DNA of 64,000 nucleotides from Bacteroidales bacterium. GTDB lineage: Bacteria; Bacteroidota; Bacteroidia; Bacteroidales; UBA6680. The number at the start of each line of letters is the position of its first letter. The stretch's first letter is position 1. The translations under genes and the position numbers were made by a program. The DNA lies in contig JAOARD010000022.1 of assembly GCA_025210735.1 (NCBI GenBank), positions 1-64,000 on the forward strand. Reading direction: 5' to 3'. A model generated the notes under the pieces. The model worked only from the letters and a program-made list of their open reading frames with translations, made no database searches and was not told the DNA's origin. Below are positions 45,763-57,015 of the stretch, piece after piece.

Positions 45763-46815
45763 CTACTGCGGAATTTTAAGCTTTACAATAAAGTTATCAT
45801 CTTGTTTTAATCTGGAAAAATGTGCTCTGTTTCCATATATCAGGGCTAACCGCTCCTCAATATTCCTTAAACCAACACCACTACCCTTTTTTACATAAAC
45901 AGTGTCGTTACAACTATTTGTTATAGTAATAACCAGACTGTTCTCCTCTTTATCAATAGTAGTATTAATTGCCGTTGCCTCAATAGAGTCCTGAACTCCA
46001 TATTTAATAGCATTCTCATACAGAGGTTGTAATATCAAATTCGGAATAAGCATATTTTCAATATCACTATTATACTCAAAGTTGCATATAAGTTTATCTC
46101 CAAATCTTACCTGCTCAATCTCAAGATACGACTTTATATTCTCTATCTCGCTCTTTAACGATGTCTTTTCATCTTTGTTATGCGCAAGCGAATACCTCAG
46201 AAAATCGGATAGTAGTATTATCATCTCATGAGCCTTCTCAGGATGCGTAATTGTAAGTGAACTAATTGAGTTCAGACTATTAAACAGAAAATGCGGATTA
46301 AGCTGCCACTTAAGCATATTAAGTTCGGTCTCCTTAACAAGTTTCTTAAGCTTCACCTCTGCCATTGATCGCTCTTGCAACTTACTGTTATTAATTGCCA
46401 TGTGGTATATCATAGCTATAACAAAATAGTAAAGGGTTCCCATACCAAGTCGCCATGGCATTGGCTCAACAAGATAATCTCTGTAATATTCAGGCTCTCC
46501 ATATATCAATATGGTTATACCTAAACCAATTGCAAGCCATATAAACTGTATTATAAGTGCCGCAGAAATATGGTGTATAAGTAAACTAACAAAATCCGAT
46601 TTATGGTTTGTTGTATGTATAACAGGAAACCATATTCCCAAACCAAGTATTGCAAACAGTCCGTTATATACAACAGAATCCATTACTGCCTTTCCTACCG
46701 ACAACGGAGTATAATTCAGCAATAAACTAACATGCAGAGTACCAAACACCATCCAGAATGCCAGATAGATAATTATACTCTGCTTGTTTTTGAATATTGG
46801 ATTTTCAGTAATCAA
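45763..46815 (-). CDS. LytS-type sensor histidine kinase
   Basis: A 350-residue protein with four membrane segments in the first 145 residues, KWQLNPHFLFNSLNSIS (phospho-His region) and PLYENAIKYGV with GSGVGLRNIEERL (ATP binding). It overlaps the LiaF-like gene by 4 bases, so sensor and LiaF-like protein are made together. Confidence 0.9.
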   Translation of the reverse strand: MITENPIFKNKQSIIIYLAFWMVFGTLHVSLLLNYTPLSVGKAVMDSVVYNGLFAILGLGIWFPVIHTTNHKSDFVSLLIHHISAALIIQFIWLAIGLGITILIYGEPEYYRDYLVEPMPWRLGMGTLYYFVIAMIYHMAINNSKLQERSMAEVKLKKLVKETELNMLKWQLNPHFLFNSLNSISSLTITHPEKAHEMIILLSDFLRYSLAHNKDEKTSLKSEIENIKSYLEIEQVRFGDKLICNFEYNSDIENMLIPNLILQPLYENAIKYGVQDSIEATAINTTIDKEENSLVITITNSCNDTVYVKKGSGVGLRNIEERLALIYGNRAHFSRLKQDDNFIVKLKIPQ

Positions 46816-47534
46816 TGTCTGCTTCTTTTAGATCGTATTTCGCCACCGCCAAACAGTACAAAACCTTTTATAACAATCACATTATTGTTCTCTGCCGGTT
46901 GAGCATCAATATGTCTCTTATCCGAAAATCCTCCGAATATAGATACAAGCTCTATCTTAACAGTCCAGTCTTTTGGCACCACAAAGTTTACTCCTCCGAA
47001 TATTGCAGCAATATCAAACACACATGGTCTTGTAGCAGGCGTTGCATTAAGCAGATTAAGTTCAGTTCCGCCAAATGTAGCAAACACCTTTCCTCCTTCC
47101 AGGCTTTGCGACGTAATCTGTCTCTCACCGCCACTAAATATTACAAGTTCATCTACGAAGTTGTCGTTGCTCTTTTTTTTTGATTTACTGTGGCAACCAG
47201 TAAACTCCCGTCTTATTCTCTTCTGTTTAAACAGCAGCGCTATACCAACAACAACCAAAATACTTGGCCAGAATAAGCGGCGTAATTCGTAATTAAAATG
47301 AAACACATCCGGGAAGTATAAAAGAGATCCAATACCAATCATAATAATACCTCCTGTTTTGTTTCTGTTAGTTAACAGAATCAACAGACCAATACCGATT
47401 AAGATCATCTGCCAGCGGAATATATAGTAACTTACTTCGTAAGGTATAACATTTAATTTATAAAGGATGAGTGCAAGCCCGGCTATTATAAAACCGATCC
47501 CCATCCAGCTCTTATTATTGCAACTCTTTTCCAT
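46812..47534 (-). CDS. LiaF-like membrane protein
   Basis: A 240-residue protein with four short membrane helices (1-110) of the LiaI/LiaF type and a C-terminal beta domain (FATFGGTELNLLNA, AIFGGVNFVVPKDW, GFVLFGGGEIRSKR) typical of the cell wall-active LiaF C-terminal domain. It may sense envelope stress for the downstream LytS/LytR pair. Confidence 0.85.
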   Translation of the reverse strand: MEKSCNNKSWMGIGFIIAGLALILYKLNVIPYEVSYYIFRWQMILIGIGLLILLTNRNKTGGIIMIGIGSLLYFPDVFHFNYELRRLFWPSILVVVGIALLFKQKRIRREFTGCHSKSKKKSNDNFVDELVIFSGGERQITSQSLEGGKVFATFGGTELNLLNATPATRPCVFDIAAIFGGVNFVVPKDWTVKIELVSIFGGFSDKRHIDAQPAENNNVIVIKGFVLFGGGEIRSKRSRH

Positions 47535-47732
47535 AATATTGTATTTTTTTGATTTCTAGCGTAAAATTAATTCTTACTGCTATTTATATTTATCAATAAT
47601 CGGCGAATATACCTTTTTTGTCGGTTAAAACTAACCTTAAGAAACTATTAAGATAAAATGTTTCAAAAACTATAATCCGCAATAAGGAATTAATAGTAGT
47701 TTTGTGGCAGATTAAAATAAATTATTAGACAC

Positions 47733-48644
47733 ATGCAATATATTTCATACTTGTTATTCAGATTATTCAGAACATTAATGATAATCACACCATTCTGGTT
47801 TATATACCTGTTTTCTGATTTTATATTTGTGCTGATATATCATCTGTTTGGTTACAGAAAAGGCGTTGTTACTCAGAATATAGAGAGATCATTCCCTGAT
47901 AAAAACAAGCAAGAGGTTAAAACAATAGTCAGACAGTACTATCGTCATCTTGCCGACAATATTGTTGAGAGTGTAAAGGGGTATGGAATGAGCACAAAAC
48001 AACTTCATAAACGATACAAGGTTACCAACCCCGAGATATTGGATGAATACTATAAATCAGGACAGAACCTAATAGCACTTGCCAGCCATTACGGAAACTG
48101 GGAGTGGGGAATTTCATCTGTGGCAACACAGTTTCAGCATCAGTGTATATCTCTGTATATGCCTATGAGCAACAAATATGTAGAAGACTACATGAAAAAG
48201 ATCAGAGCAAAAGGTGGTATGCAGCTTGTTTCTGTTAAAGATACAAAAGAGGCATTCTCGGCAGAGAGAGAGAGACCTGCAATGTTCATTATGGCTGCCG
48301 ATCAGAATCCGGGAAAGCTTGATTACGCTATCTGGATGAAATTTCTGAACCAGATTACTCCTTGTCTGCACGGCCCGGAAGCATACTCAAAAAAATACGA
48401 TCTGCCTCTTATCTACTTTAATGTACAAAAGGTAAAAAGAGGTTACTACACACTAGAGGTTACAAAACTTCTGGATAATCCAAGAGAGACAGGCTTAGGC
48501 GAGATAACAATAAAGTATATGAAAACAGTTGAATCTGTTATTAATGCTAAACCTGAATATTATCTGTGGTCTCACAGACGTTGGAAAAGATCTGGCAAGT
48601 ATCAGGAGTATGGTAAAGAGAAGTTTCCGGGACTTGATGAGTAG
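47733..48644 (+). CDS. Lipid A acyltransferase (LpxL/HtrB family)
   Basis: A 303-residue protein with an N-terminal membrane helix. The active motif is ASHYGNWEWG (HxxxxE-type, about 112-121) and later AADQNPG. It adds the late acyl chains to lipid A in the inner membrane. TAGTTTTG at 47697-47704 fits a -7 promoter box. Confidence 0.85.
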   Translation: MQYISYLLFRLFRTLMIITPFWFIYLFSDFIFVLIYHLFGYRKGVVTQNIERSFPDKNKQEVKTIVRQYYRHLADNIVESVKGYGMSTKQLHKRYKVTNPEILDEYYKSGQNLIALASHYGNWEWGISSVATQFQHQCISLYMPMSNKYVEDYMKKIRAKGGMQLVSVKDTKEAFSAERERPAMFIMAADQNPGKLDYAIWMKFLNQITPCLHGPEAYSKKYDLPLIYFNVQKVKRGYYTLEVTKLLDNPRETGLGEITIKYMKTVESVINAKPEYYLWSHRRWKRSGKYQEYGKEKFPGLDE

Positions 48645-48713
48645 TCCTGTTGATATCTTATTTTTAGAGAGATTGATATTTTTTATATATTTCTCTACTA
48701 AAACTATTGACAA

Positions 48714-50948
48714 TTGAGAGTTTGTATAGCAGAGAAACCCAGTGTTGCAAAAGAGATTGCATCAATACTGAAAGCCACATCGCGCAGAGACGGATATTTT
48801 GAAGGAAACGGATATCAGGTTACCTGGACATTCGGGCACCTGTGTACCCTTAAAACACCTGATGATTATACCCAGCAATGGAAATGGTGGAAGTTGGATA
48901 CATTACCAATGATACCTCCTAAGTTTGGTATAAAACTCATAACCAATAATGGCGTTGAGAAGCAGTTTAATACAATTAAGAGCCTTGTTGATAAATGCGA
49001 TGAGGTAATAAACTGTGGTGATGCCGGAATTGAGGGAGAGCTTATTCAGCGGTGGGTACTTGCTAAAGCAGGATGCAAAAAACCTGTTAAACGACTATGG
49101 ATATCATCGCTTACCGAAGAGGCAATAAAAGAGGGATTTGAAAGCCTGAAAGATGCCGATGATTACAATCTGCTATATGCGGCAGGAAATGCACGTGCAA
49201 TAGGCGACTGGCTTTTAGGAATGAATGCCAGCAGATTATACACTCTTAAATATGCAAATGGCAAAGGTGTATTGTCAATAGGAAGGGTTCAGACCCCTAC
49301 CCTTGCAATTGTTGTAAACAGATTCTACGAAATAGAGAACTTTGTACCCACAAAATATTGGGAGATAAAGACAAAATATAAGGATGTACTCTTTAACTCA
49401 ACAAAAGGACGATTCAAAACTGTTGAGGATGCCAATGTTGTACTTGAAAAGATTAAAGAGGCACCGTTCACAATAACCTCATACACCAAAAAGAAAGGTA
49501 AAGAGGCTCCTCCAAAGCTTTTTGACCTTACTGCACTGCAGGTGGAGTGTAACAAAAAACTTGGTTATACTGCCGAAGAGACTCTTAAGTATATACAGAG
49601 TCTGTATGAGAAGAAACTTGTAACATATCCTCGTGTTGATACCACATTTCTTCCGAACGATATGTACCCGAAGATTGGTGGCGTATTATCAAAGCTATCG
49701 CAATACAAGGAGTTTGTTGAACCTCTGCTAAAAGAGAAGATAAAGAAAAGCAAGAAGGTATTTGACGATAAAAAAGTTACCGATCACCATGCCATAATAC
49801 CTACCGGAGTAGCACCAGGAGGTGGTTTAAGACAGGAGGAGTTGCGTGTTTACGACACAATAACCAGACGCTTTATTGCAGCCTTTTCACCAGACTGTAT
49901 TGTATCTAATACAACAGTTATGGGTAAGGTTGATGAATACGAGTTTAAAGCTACAGGAAAAGTAATTGTAGAGGATGGTTGGCGCATATTATATCCCAAA
50001 AGAGATAACTCTTCTGACGACGGAACAGGTCAGATAATGCCTCAGTTTGAGAAAGGTGAATCGGGACCACATGAACCAAGTCTGCTTGAGAAACAGACTC
50101 AGCCACCTAAGTTACACACAGAGGCTACACTTCTGCGTGCAATGGAGACTGCCGGAAAGAGTGTAGACGACGAAGAGCTTAGTGACGCAATGAAGGAGAA
50201 TGGTATTGGAAGACCATCTACCAGAGCAAATATTATAGAGACACTGTTTAAACGCAAGTATATAAAGAGACAGAAAAAGAATATTCTGCCAACACAAACC
50301 GGAATAGGCCTTATAAAAACCATTAAGAACGATCTGCTAAAATCAGTTGAGCTTACAGGTATGTGGGAACGCAACCTTAGACTTATTGAGAAAGGTGAGT
50401 ACGATGCAAAAACCTTTGTTGATGAGATGAAGAAGATGATTTACGATCTGGTGGTAGAGGTTAAGCGCGATAACTCAAGAGGTGTTACCTTTGAGGAAGA
50501 AGCAGCAAAAACAAAAAGTACAGAAAAAAAGAAGAGTACCGAAAGTAAAGATATCACATGTCCAAAATGTAATCAGGGTAAAATACTAAAGGGTAAAAGT
50601 GCTTTTGGCTGCAACAGGTTTAAAGAGGGGTGCGATTTCAGAATAGATTTTGAACAACACGGAAAAAAACTTACCGACAAACAGATATCTACACTTATAA
50701 CCAAAAAGAAAAGTGCTAAAATAAGTGGTTTTGTTATTAACCAAGAGAAACAATCAGGCATACTTAAGCTTACAGATAACTTTACAGTTGAGTTTGAGCC
50801 TGTAAAAACCAAAAAGAAACCGGAGATAAAAGCTGGTGATAAATGTCCTAAGTGTGGAGAAGGAACCATATTAAAAGGAAAAACAGCCTATGGCTGTAGC
50901 AGATTCAGAGAGGGGTGTGATTTCAGATCACCACTCGGGGAGCAGTAA
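48714..50948 (+). CDS. topB: DNA topoisomerase III
   Basis: A 744-residue type IA topoisomerase. The TOPRIM begins at once with RVCIAEKPSVAKEIA, so translation must start at the TTG 48714. The catalytic Tyr lies in TYPRVDTTFLP. The C-terminus has two CPKC...C..F zinc ribbons (CPKCNQGKILKGKSAFGC and CPKCGEGTILKGKTAYGC). It removes negative supercoils and resolves recombination intermediates. Confidence 0.95.
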   Translation: MRVCIAEKPSVAKEIASILKATSRRDGYFEGNGYQVTWTFGHLCTLKTPDDYTQQWKWWKLDTLPMIPPKFGIKLITNNGVEKQFNTIKSLVDKCDEVINCGDAGIEGELIQRWVLAKAGCKKPVKRLWISSLTEEAIKEGFESLKDADDYNLLYAAGNARAIGDWLLGMNASRLYTLKYANGKGVLSIGRVQTPTLAIVVNRFYEIENFVPTKYWEIKTKYKDVLFNSTKGRFKTVEDANVVLEKIKEAPFTITSYTKKKGKEAPPKLFDLTALQVECNKKLGYTAEETLKYIQSLYEKKLVTYPRVDTTFLPNDMYPKIGGVLSKLSQYKEFVEPLLKEKIKKSKKVFDDKKVTDHHAIIPTGVAPGGGLRQEELRVYDTITRRFIAAFSPDCIVSNTTVMGKVDEYEFKATGKVIVEDGWRILYPKRDNSSDDGTGQIMPQFEKGESGPHEPSLLEKQTQPPKLHTEATLLRAMETAGKSVDDEELSDAMKENGIGRPSTRANIIETLFKRKYIKRQKKNILPTQTGIGLIKTIKNDLLKSVELTGMWERNLRLIEKGEYDAKTFVDEMKKMIYDLVVEVKRDNSRGVTFEEEAAKTKSTEKKKSTESKDITCPKCNQGKILKGKSAFGCNRFKEGCDFRIDFEQHGKKLTDKQISTLITKKKSAKISGFVINQEKQSGILKLTDNFTVEFEPVKTKKKPEIKAGDKCPKCGEGTILKGKTAYGCSRFREGCDFRSPLGEQ

Positions 50949-50982
50949 AATGCTCCCTAGGTAATCCTCACACTAAACTATA

Positions 50983-51807
50983 CTATACAAAACAGTCGTG
51001 TATTACTATAAACGGATACTTAGCCATTGATGTAAGCTTCTTAGATACATTCTCACTATACAGTTTATATACGGTATCCTCTTTACTATCAACAATAGCA
51101 AGCATATCCACACTGTTCTCATCAACATATCTGGTTATGCCTTTCAGAATATCCTTATTCTCAATACAGTAATACTCAAACTCTCTGTTAAACTTATTTC
51201 TGAACTTCTCCTTAAAATCAACATCGCAACCATCCGGGTCGCAAACATTTACAACCACCAGCTCTGAGCCAAACAGGTTTACAATATCCATCATCTTAGC
51301 TATCGACTTACAATTATCCATACTCGTAAGGTCTGCAGCAATAGCCACCTTTTTAGGCAACGAGAACTCAATATGTTCAGGAATAAGCAACGTAGGTATC
51401 TGCGTATTGGCAACAATATCAGCAGCGGTATTGCCAATAATCATCTCCTTAAGAATATTCGATCCGCTAATACCCAGAACCAACAGATCAAAATCTATAC
51501 GCTTAGATAACCTGTCAATAATTCTGTAAGGTTTGCCCTGACGCGCATAATATGTAACCTCTATCTTGTCTTCTCCAAACTCTTCTGTTATTATCTTCTT
51601 CTCGTACTCCAAATCATTTATTGCATTCTCCTCAAGAATATCTGTTATATGCAACATTACACTCTGTCCGGTAGTAGGTCTGTTGTAAGTATTTAACAGT
51701 ACAAGATTTATCTTCTCGTCTGTCTTATCAAACAAAGCTCTCAGAAAGTCTAGTATTGCCTTTCTTGAGGCTTTAGAAAATTTTGTCGGGAATAATATTG
51801 TTTTCAT
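50983..51807 (-). CDS. Universal stress protein, two-domain
   Basis: A 274-residue protein with two Usp domains (1-145 and 150-274). The first has LVLGISGSNILKEMIIGNTA, the usual ATP-binding GxxG...N(S/T)A pattern; the second is diverged. Cytoplasmic stress protein of unknown exact function. Confidence 0.85.
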   Translation of the reverse strand: MKTILFPTKFSKASRKAILDFLRALFDKTDEKINLVLLNTYNRPTTGQSVMLHITDILEENAINDLEYEKKIITEEFGEDKIEVTYYARQGKPYRIIDRLSKRIDFDLLVLGISGSNILKEMIIGNTAADIVANTQIPTLLIPEHIEFSLPKKVAIAADLTSMDNCKSIAKMMDIVNLFGSELVVVNVCDPDGCDVDFKEKFRNKFNREFEYYCIENKDILKGITRYVDENSVDMLAIVDSKEDTVYKLYSENVSKKLTSMAKYPFIVIHDCFV

Positions 51808-51915
51808 ACATTTAGGTGTTTTAAAGTTTAAAACTACTGTAACAAGAACCTCAGCAATAAGTTCTATACTATTACAGAATATAACAAACCGATCAATATT
51901 TATACCAAAAAAATG

Positions 51916-52467
51916 TTAACTCCACACAATATTGTCTTTTATTAAAGAACAGTTATAATCCTCAGCCTTTAACTTGTAACCAACAGATACTGCTGTAAGC
52001 GGAATCATGTTTTTGTCTGCTCCTATACGGTTCATAAACTCATTGCCATCTGCGCTACTCAGTATATCAGTATGCCAAAACGAACCAAGTTCTAAAGCTT
52101 CTGCAGCAAGCAACATATTCTGTGTTGATGCAATAACTAATGGCTGTAAAACATCTCGCGTGGTCTGATATCTCTCGCAAATAACAATTAATGTAGCAGG
52201 ACTGGTAATGATATCCTTATTTGCAAAAAGATGCGCAATATCACTCTTTGCCTGCTCTTTGGTTATAACCAAATAATTAAGATTGTTATTAATGTCAGGG
52301 GTTTGTCCTGCACATGCGGCCTTTAAAAGTTCATTGATCAACCAATGTGGCGTATCTTTCTCAATAAACTTTATTGTGTTAGTCCTGCTATGTAAAAATC
52401 CTAAAAAATCCAGATGCATATCGCTAATTTGTGGTTTTAAGTTAGCTTTTGTTCTGCCAAATTCCAA
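51916..52467 (-). CDS. Nitroreductase family protein
   Basis: About 183 residues. LDFLGFLHSRTNTIKF is the usual FMN-binding N-terminus, ELGSFWHTDI the middle motif, and LTAVSVGYK the end. The frame opens only with a TTG at 52467; the first ATG (52419, MHLDFLG) gives 167 residues and may be the true start. A run of nine T on the coding strand (52466-52474) comes just before it, and an upstream ATG (52484-52486) would be in frame with ten. Confidence 0.75.
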   Translation of the reverse strand: MEFGRTKANLKPQISDMHLDFLGFLHSRTNTIKFIEKDTPHWLINELLKAACAGQTPDINNNLNYLVITKEQAKSDIAHLFANKDIITSPATLIVICERYQTTRDVLQPLVIASTQNMLLAAEALELGSFWHTDILSSADGNEFMNRIGADKNMIPLTAVSVGYKLKAEDYNCSLIKDNIVWS

Positions 52468-52650
52468 AAAAAAACGTTATCCATTTTCAAAAAACACATC
52501 ATTTTACCACAGTTTGTTCATCAATAAAAGTGGAATTTCTGAATCTAATTAACTAAATTTAGATACTACGCTAGTATTGATTATGAACAGAACAAAACAC
52601 AACATAGTCGCTATTATTTGGGATGTAATTTGTAACACTAAAAGTTATCT

Positions 52651-53775
52651 ATGAAATTTTTCGAATATCTTACACTGAGTTCTTATATAGCTTTGGTAAT
52701 TGTATGGGGCGGAGTATTAATATATTTTTTACGAAGATCATATAACCTGCGTAAAGACAATTCGCAATTATCAATACTACTTGCAATACTTGCTCTGGCA
52801 TCATTCGGATTACTGTTTGACAGTATCTTCTTTGGTCTTTGGTTTGCCCGCAACACCTTTAATATAGCAAAGGTTTTAAACTTCTTATCGTTTCCCCACA
52901 TAGCATTAATACCTAAATTAATTAATGTAATATCGGGTATTGTAATTGTTGTATTACTTATTGGCAGATGGATTCCGCTGCAAGTAAAATATGTAGATAA
53001 CCTCAACAGAGAGATTACCAGACACACAAAAAAACTTATTGAGTCTAACCTGTCATTACGCAAAGCCAAAGAAAAAGCAGAGGAGAGCAACAGACTTAAA
53101 TCAGAGTTTCTTTCAAACATGTCGCATGAGATACGCACCCCAATGAACGGTATAGTAGGGTTCTCAAGAATGCTACAAAAAAGCGACGTATCTGAAAAGA
53201 TGCGCAAAAAGTATATAGATGTTATTGTTGATAGTAGTTTTAAGCTGTTAAGCACTGTTGATGATATAATGGAGATATCAAGGTTAAATACCGACTCTTT
53301 TGAGGTACTAAAGAACAACTTCTTTGTAACCTCCCTGCTAAGAGAGATATATACAGAGAAATTAAAATCTCACAAAAACGATAATGTTAAGTTTATTCTT
53401 AACGAACTCTTGCAGGACGATGAATCGGTAATACAGAGCGATAGAATAAGGCTAAAGAAGATTGTGATTGCTGTAGTTGACAATGCTCTTAAATTTACAG
53501 AGAGAGGAAAAGTTGTACTATCAGCCCATGTAAAACACGGCAATATGATTATTCAGGTACGCGATACAGGTATTGGAATATCTCCGGGGCTATATCACAC
53601 TATATTTGAACCTTTCTCTCAAGGAAAAAGAGTTAATAACGATATACAAACCGGGTTAGGTTTAGGACTATGTATTGCCAAAGGAAATGCAGGACTGATT
53701 GGGGCTAAAATAAACTATAAATCAAAAAAAGGGGTATGGACAAAATTCACAATAACCCTGCCTATGAAAATGTAA
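52651..53775 (+). CDS. Membrane-bound hybrid-type histidine kinase without receiver
   Basis: A 374-residue protein with three membrane helices in the first 115 residues, a coiled coil, HisKA with FLSNMSHEIRTPMNG (phospho-His about 160) and HATPase with DTGIGISPG and GLGLGLCIAK. No receiver or output domain follows, and no regulator gene is adjacent. Confidence 0.9.
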   Translation: MKFFEYLTLSSYIALVIVWGGVLIYFLRRSYNLRKDNSQLSILLAILALASFGLLFDSIFFGLWFARNTFNIAKVLNFLSFPHIALIPKLINVISGIVIVVLLIGRWIPLQVKYVDNLNREITRHTKKLIESNLSLRKAKEKAEESNRLKSEFLSNMSHEIRTPMNGIVGFSRMLQKSDVSEKMRKKYIDVIVDSSFKLLSTVDDIMEISRLNTDSFEVLKNNFFVTSLLREIYTEKLKSHKNDNVKFILNELLQDDESVIQSDRIRLKKIVIAVVDNALKFTERGKVVLSAHVKHGNMIIQVRDTGIGISPGLYHTIFEPFSQGKRVNNDIQTGLGLGLCIAKGNAGLIGAKINYKSKKGVWTKFTITLPMKM

Positions 53776-53891
53776 ATATAATTTATCCGGCAAAGCATGT
53801 TTACAACAGAGTTTTTGGGCATCCTAAACGGTAATAACCCCAAAACAACACAGAAAAGGTTCAGGCTAAGTTTCAAAACATATTAAGTGCT

Positions 53892-53921
53892 TTGCTAATT
53901 CATTATTAATATCTAATTTTG
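53892..53921 (+). promoter_or_regulatory. gapA promoter, Bacteroidota type
   Basis: TTG (53892-53894), 19-base spacer, TAATTTTG (53914-53921). This is an exact TTG-N19-TAnnTTTG match, 44 bp before the gapA ATG. Confidence 0.75.
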
Positions 53922-53959
53922 GACTTTACTTTTACAATATTAGTAACGATAAAACATAA

Positions 53960-54970
<1,011 letters not shown>

Positions 54971-54990
54971 GATTAATTTTATATATTTAA

Positions 54991-55026
54991 ATGGTCATCG
55001 GTAAATAGCGATGACCATTTTTATTT
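54991..55026 (+). terminator. gapA terminator
   Basis: aatggtcatcg (54990-55000) and cgatgaccatt (55009-55019) form an 11-bp perfect stem followed by T-rich tttattttaac. Confidence 0.9.
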
Positions 55027-55040
55027 TAACAATGCCTGCA

Positions 55041-55583
55041 ATGACAAACATACGGTCTGAAAAAATAGTACTACGAGCACCGGAACCGGAAGATATAGAC
55101 TTTATATATGCACTGGAAAACAACCCAGATATATGGGAATTCGGAAACACACTGGTTCCATTCTCAAGGTATACATTACGCGAGTATCTTCAGACAGCAC
55201 ATCTTGATGTATATACAAATAAACAGGCACGTTTTATTATTGAGTGCACAGAAACATCAGAACCAGTTGGTGCAATAGATATATTTGAGTTTGATCCGTA
55301 CCACAACAGAGCAGGAATAGGTGTTGTAATAAACAACACAAACAACCGCAAAAAAGGCTATGCAAAAGAGTCGTTAAAACTACTGCTTAACTACTGCTTT
55401 AACACACTACTCCTTAACCAGGTATACTGCACAATAACTCACGATAATGAGGCAAGCCTGAATCTGTTTAAAAGTGTAGGATTTGAAATTACAGGAAAAA
55501 AAATAGCGTGGATAAAGACCGCATCCGGATATAAAGACGAGTATACACTACAATATTTCCGCGATAACTATAACGATTTATAG
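55041..55583 (+). CDS. GNAT acetyltransferase (RimJ/RimL-like)
   Basis: About 180 residues. RSEKIVLRAPEPEDIDFIY is the typical start; the acetyl-CoA loop is NNRKKGYAKESLKLL; ENEASLNLFKSVGF-like DNEASLNLFKSVGFE ends the fold. The frame is open from 55011, but that start lies in the gapA terminator, so I choose ATG 55041; ATG 55032 is also possible. It converges with the next gene (16-base overlap). Confidence 0.85.
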   Translation: MTNIRSEKIVLRAPEPEDIDFIYALENNPDIWEFGNTLVPFSRYTLREYLQTAHLDVYTNKQARFIIECTETSEPVGAIDIFEFDPYHNRAGIGVVINNTNNRKKGYAKESLKLLLNYCFNTLLLNQVYCTITHDNEASLNLFKSVGFEITGKKIAWIKTASGYKDEYTLQYFRDNYNDL

Positions 55584-56038
55584 TGAGGTATCTCCCTGAT
55601 GAAGTTATAACTCTTATTATCAAAATCAACCTTGCAGGCATAATGGTTCAGACCATTGGTTACAACAAGATACTCAACCTTAAGAATCATATTATAACGT
55701 GCTATCTGCTCAAAAACAGCATTGGTTATCTTTACACCCGGCGCTTTACACTCAACAATAAGTGCCGGATTACGCTGCTTTGAGAACACAACAATATCGC
55801 CCCTGCGGTTCATACCGTTAAACTTTAACGGGTACTCAACTGCCGTTAACCCCTGCGGATAGCCCAGATACATTATCATATAATTCAGAAAACACTGGCG
55901 CACATGCTCCTCTGGCGTTAAAACCAGAAACTGCTTTCTTATTATATCCCAGATATAGTTTTTACCATCCTCGGTTTTTGTTTTATAATTATATGGCGGA
56001 AGATTCAGCTGAGTCATATATTGTTGTTTATGATTCAA
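55568..56038 (-). CDS. Type I restriction R N-terminal domain protein (HSDR_N_2)
   Basis: A 156-residue stand-alone nuclease-like domain: PEEHVRQCFLNYMIMYLGYP, GDIVVFSKQRNPALIVECKAPG (D...ExK pattern) and TNGLNHYACK. No helicase part is present. It is a small conserved gene in Bacteroidota rather than a broken hsdR. Start 56038 or 56017 (MTQLNLPP). Confidence 0.8.
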   Translation of the reverse strand: MNHKQQYMTQLNLPPYNYKTKTEDGKNYIWDIIRKQFLVLTPEEHVRQCFLNYMIMYLGYPQGLTAVEYPLKFNGMNRRGDIVVFSKQRNPALIVECKAPGVKITNAVFEQIARYNMILKVEYLVVTNGLNHYACKVDFDNKSYNFIREIPHYKSL

Positions 56039-56238
56039 AGAAAGTAAAAAATGACCAATAATGTTGTTTATAAGTTTTTTTGTATATCTGATAAAAGTGA
56101 TATAGCTTTGCTCAATTTTATATTTTATTACTAACTATATAGGAGAGTTTATGAAACAAAGCATAATAAAATTTGCCATACAAGAGAGCAATTAAATATG
56201 CTGGTTACATATTACAATTTGAAAGGAGATTATTACAT

Positions 56239-57012
56239 ATGAAGACAAAAGAAGATATAGTAAAGAACTGGTTATACAGATATACAGGACAAGAGCTAGA
56301 TAAATTTGGACAATATATACTACTTACAAACTTTAGTTACTATCTGGAATTATTTGCCGAGTGGCACAATGTACCAATAACAGGCGACGACAGAAATATG
56401 CCATGTGCAACAGCAGATGACATTACAATGATAAACTTTGGTATGGGTAGCCCGAATGCTGCTACAATAATGGATCTGCTTAGCGCAATAAAACCAAAAG
56501 CTGTACTATTCTTAGGAAAGTGTGGAGGTCTTAAAAAGAAAAACATGCTTGGCGACCTTATATTGCCTATTGCAGCAATACGATCAGAAGGTACATCAAA
56601 TGACTACCTTCCGGCAGAGGTACCTGCCCTGCCTGCATTTATGCTTCAGCGCTCTGTATCAACAGCTATTAAAAATCACGAAAGAGAGTACTGGACAGGA
56701 ACAGTATATACAACAAACAAACGTGTGTGGGAATATGACGAACGTTTTAAAAAGTACCTGCAAAAAACACGTTCAATGGCTATAGATATGGAGACAGCTA
56801 CTATATTTACAGTCGGATTCTGTAATGAGATTCCATCGGGTGCACTGCTGCTTGTTTCTGATCAGCCTATGATATCAACAGGTATAAAAACAGAAGAGAG
56901 CGATAGTAAGATTACTCAGAAGTTTGTTGAAGATCATATAAAGATTGGTATAGAGGCACTGAAAGACCTTAGAAAAGGATCGCACTCGGTTAAACATCTT
57001 GTATTTGACTAA
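56239..57012 (+). CDS. amn: AMP nucleosidase
   Basis: About 257 residues, phosphorylase-like fold: GMGSPNAATIMDLL, LGKCGGLK, AIDMETATIF and a C-terminal LRKGSHSVKHL. It cleaves AMP to adenine and ribose 5-phosphate. The start at 56239 has a rare clear SD (AAAGGAG, 56222-56228); the longer frame from 56173 is less likely. Confidence 0.85.
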   Translation: MKTKEDIVKNWLYRYTGQELDKFGQYILLTNFSYYLELFAEWHNVPITGDDRNMPCATADDITMINFGMGSPNAATIMDLLSAIKPKAVLFLGKCGGLKKKNMLGDLILPIAAIRSEGTSNDYLPAEVPALPAFMLQRSVSTAIKNHEREYWTGTVYTTNKRVWEYDERFKKYLQKTRSMAIDMETATIFTVGFCNEIPSGALLLVSDQPMISTGIKTEESDSKITQKFVEDHIKIGIEALKDLRKGSHSVKHLVFD

Positions 57013-57015
57013 ATT

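Noticed and set aside
50938-50957. Terminator after topB
   Set aside because: A gggagca/tgctccc hairpin spans the stop codon, but no T-run follows.
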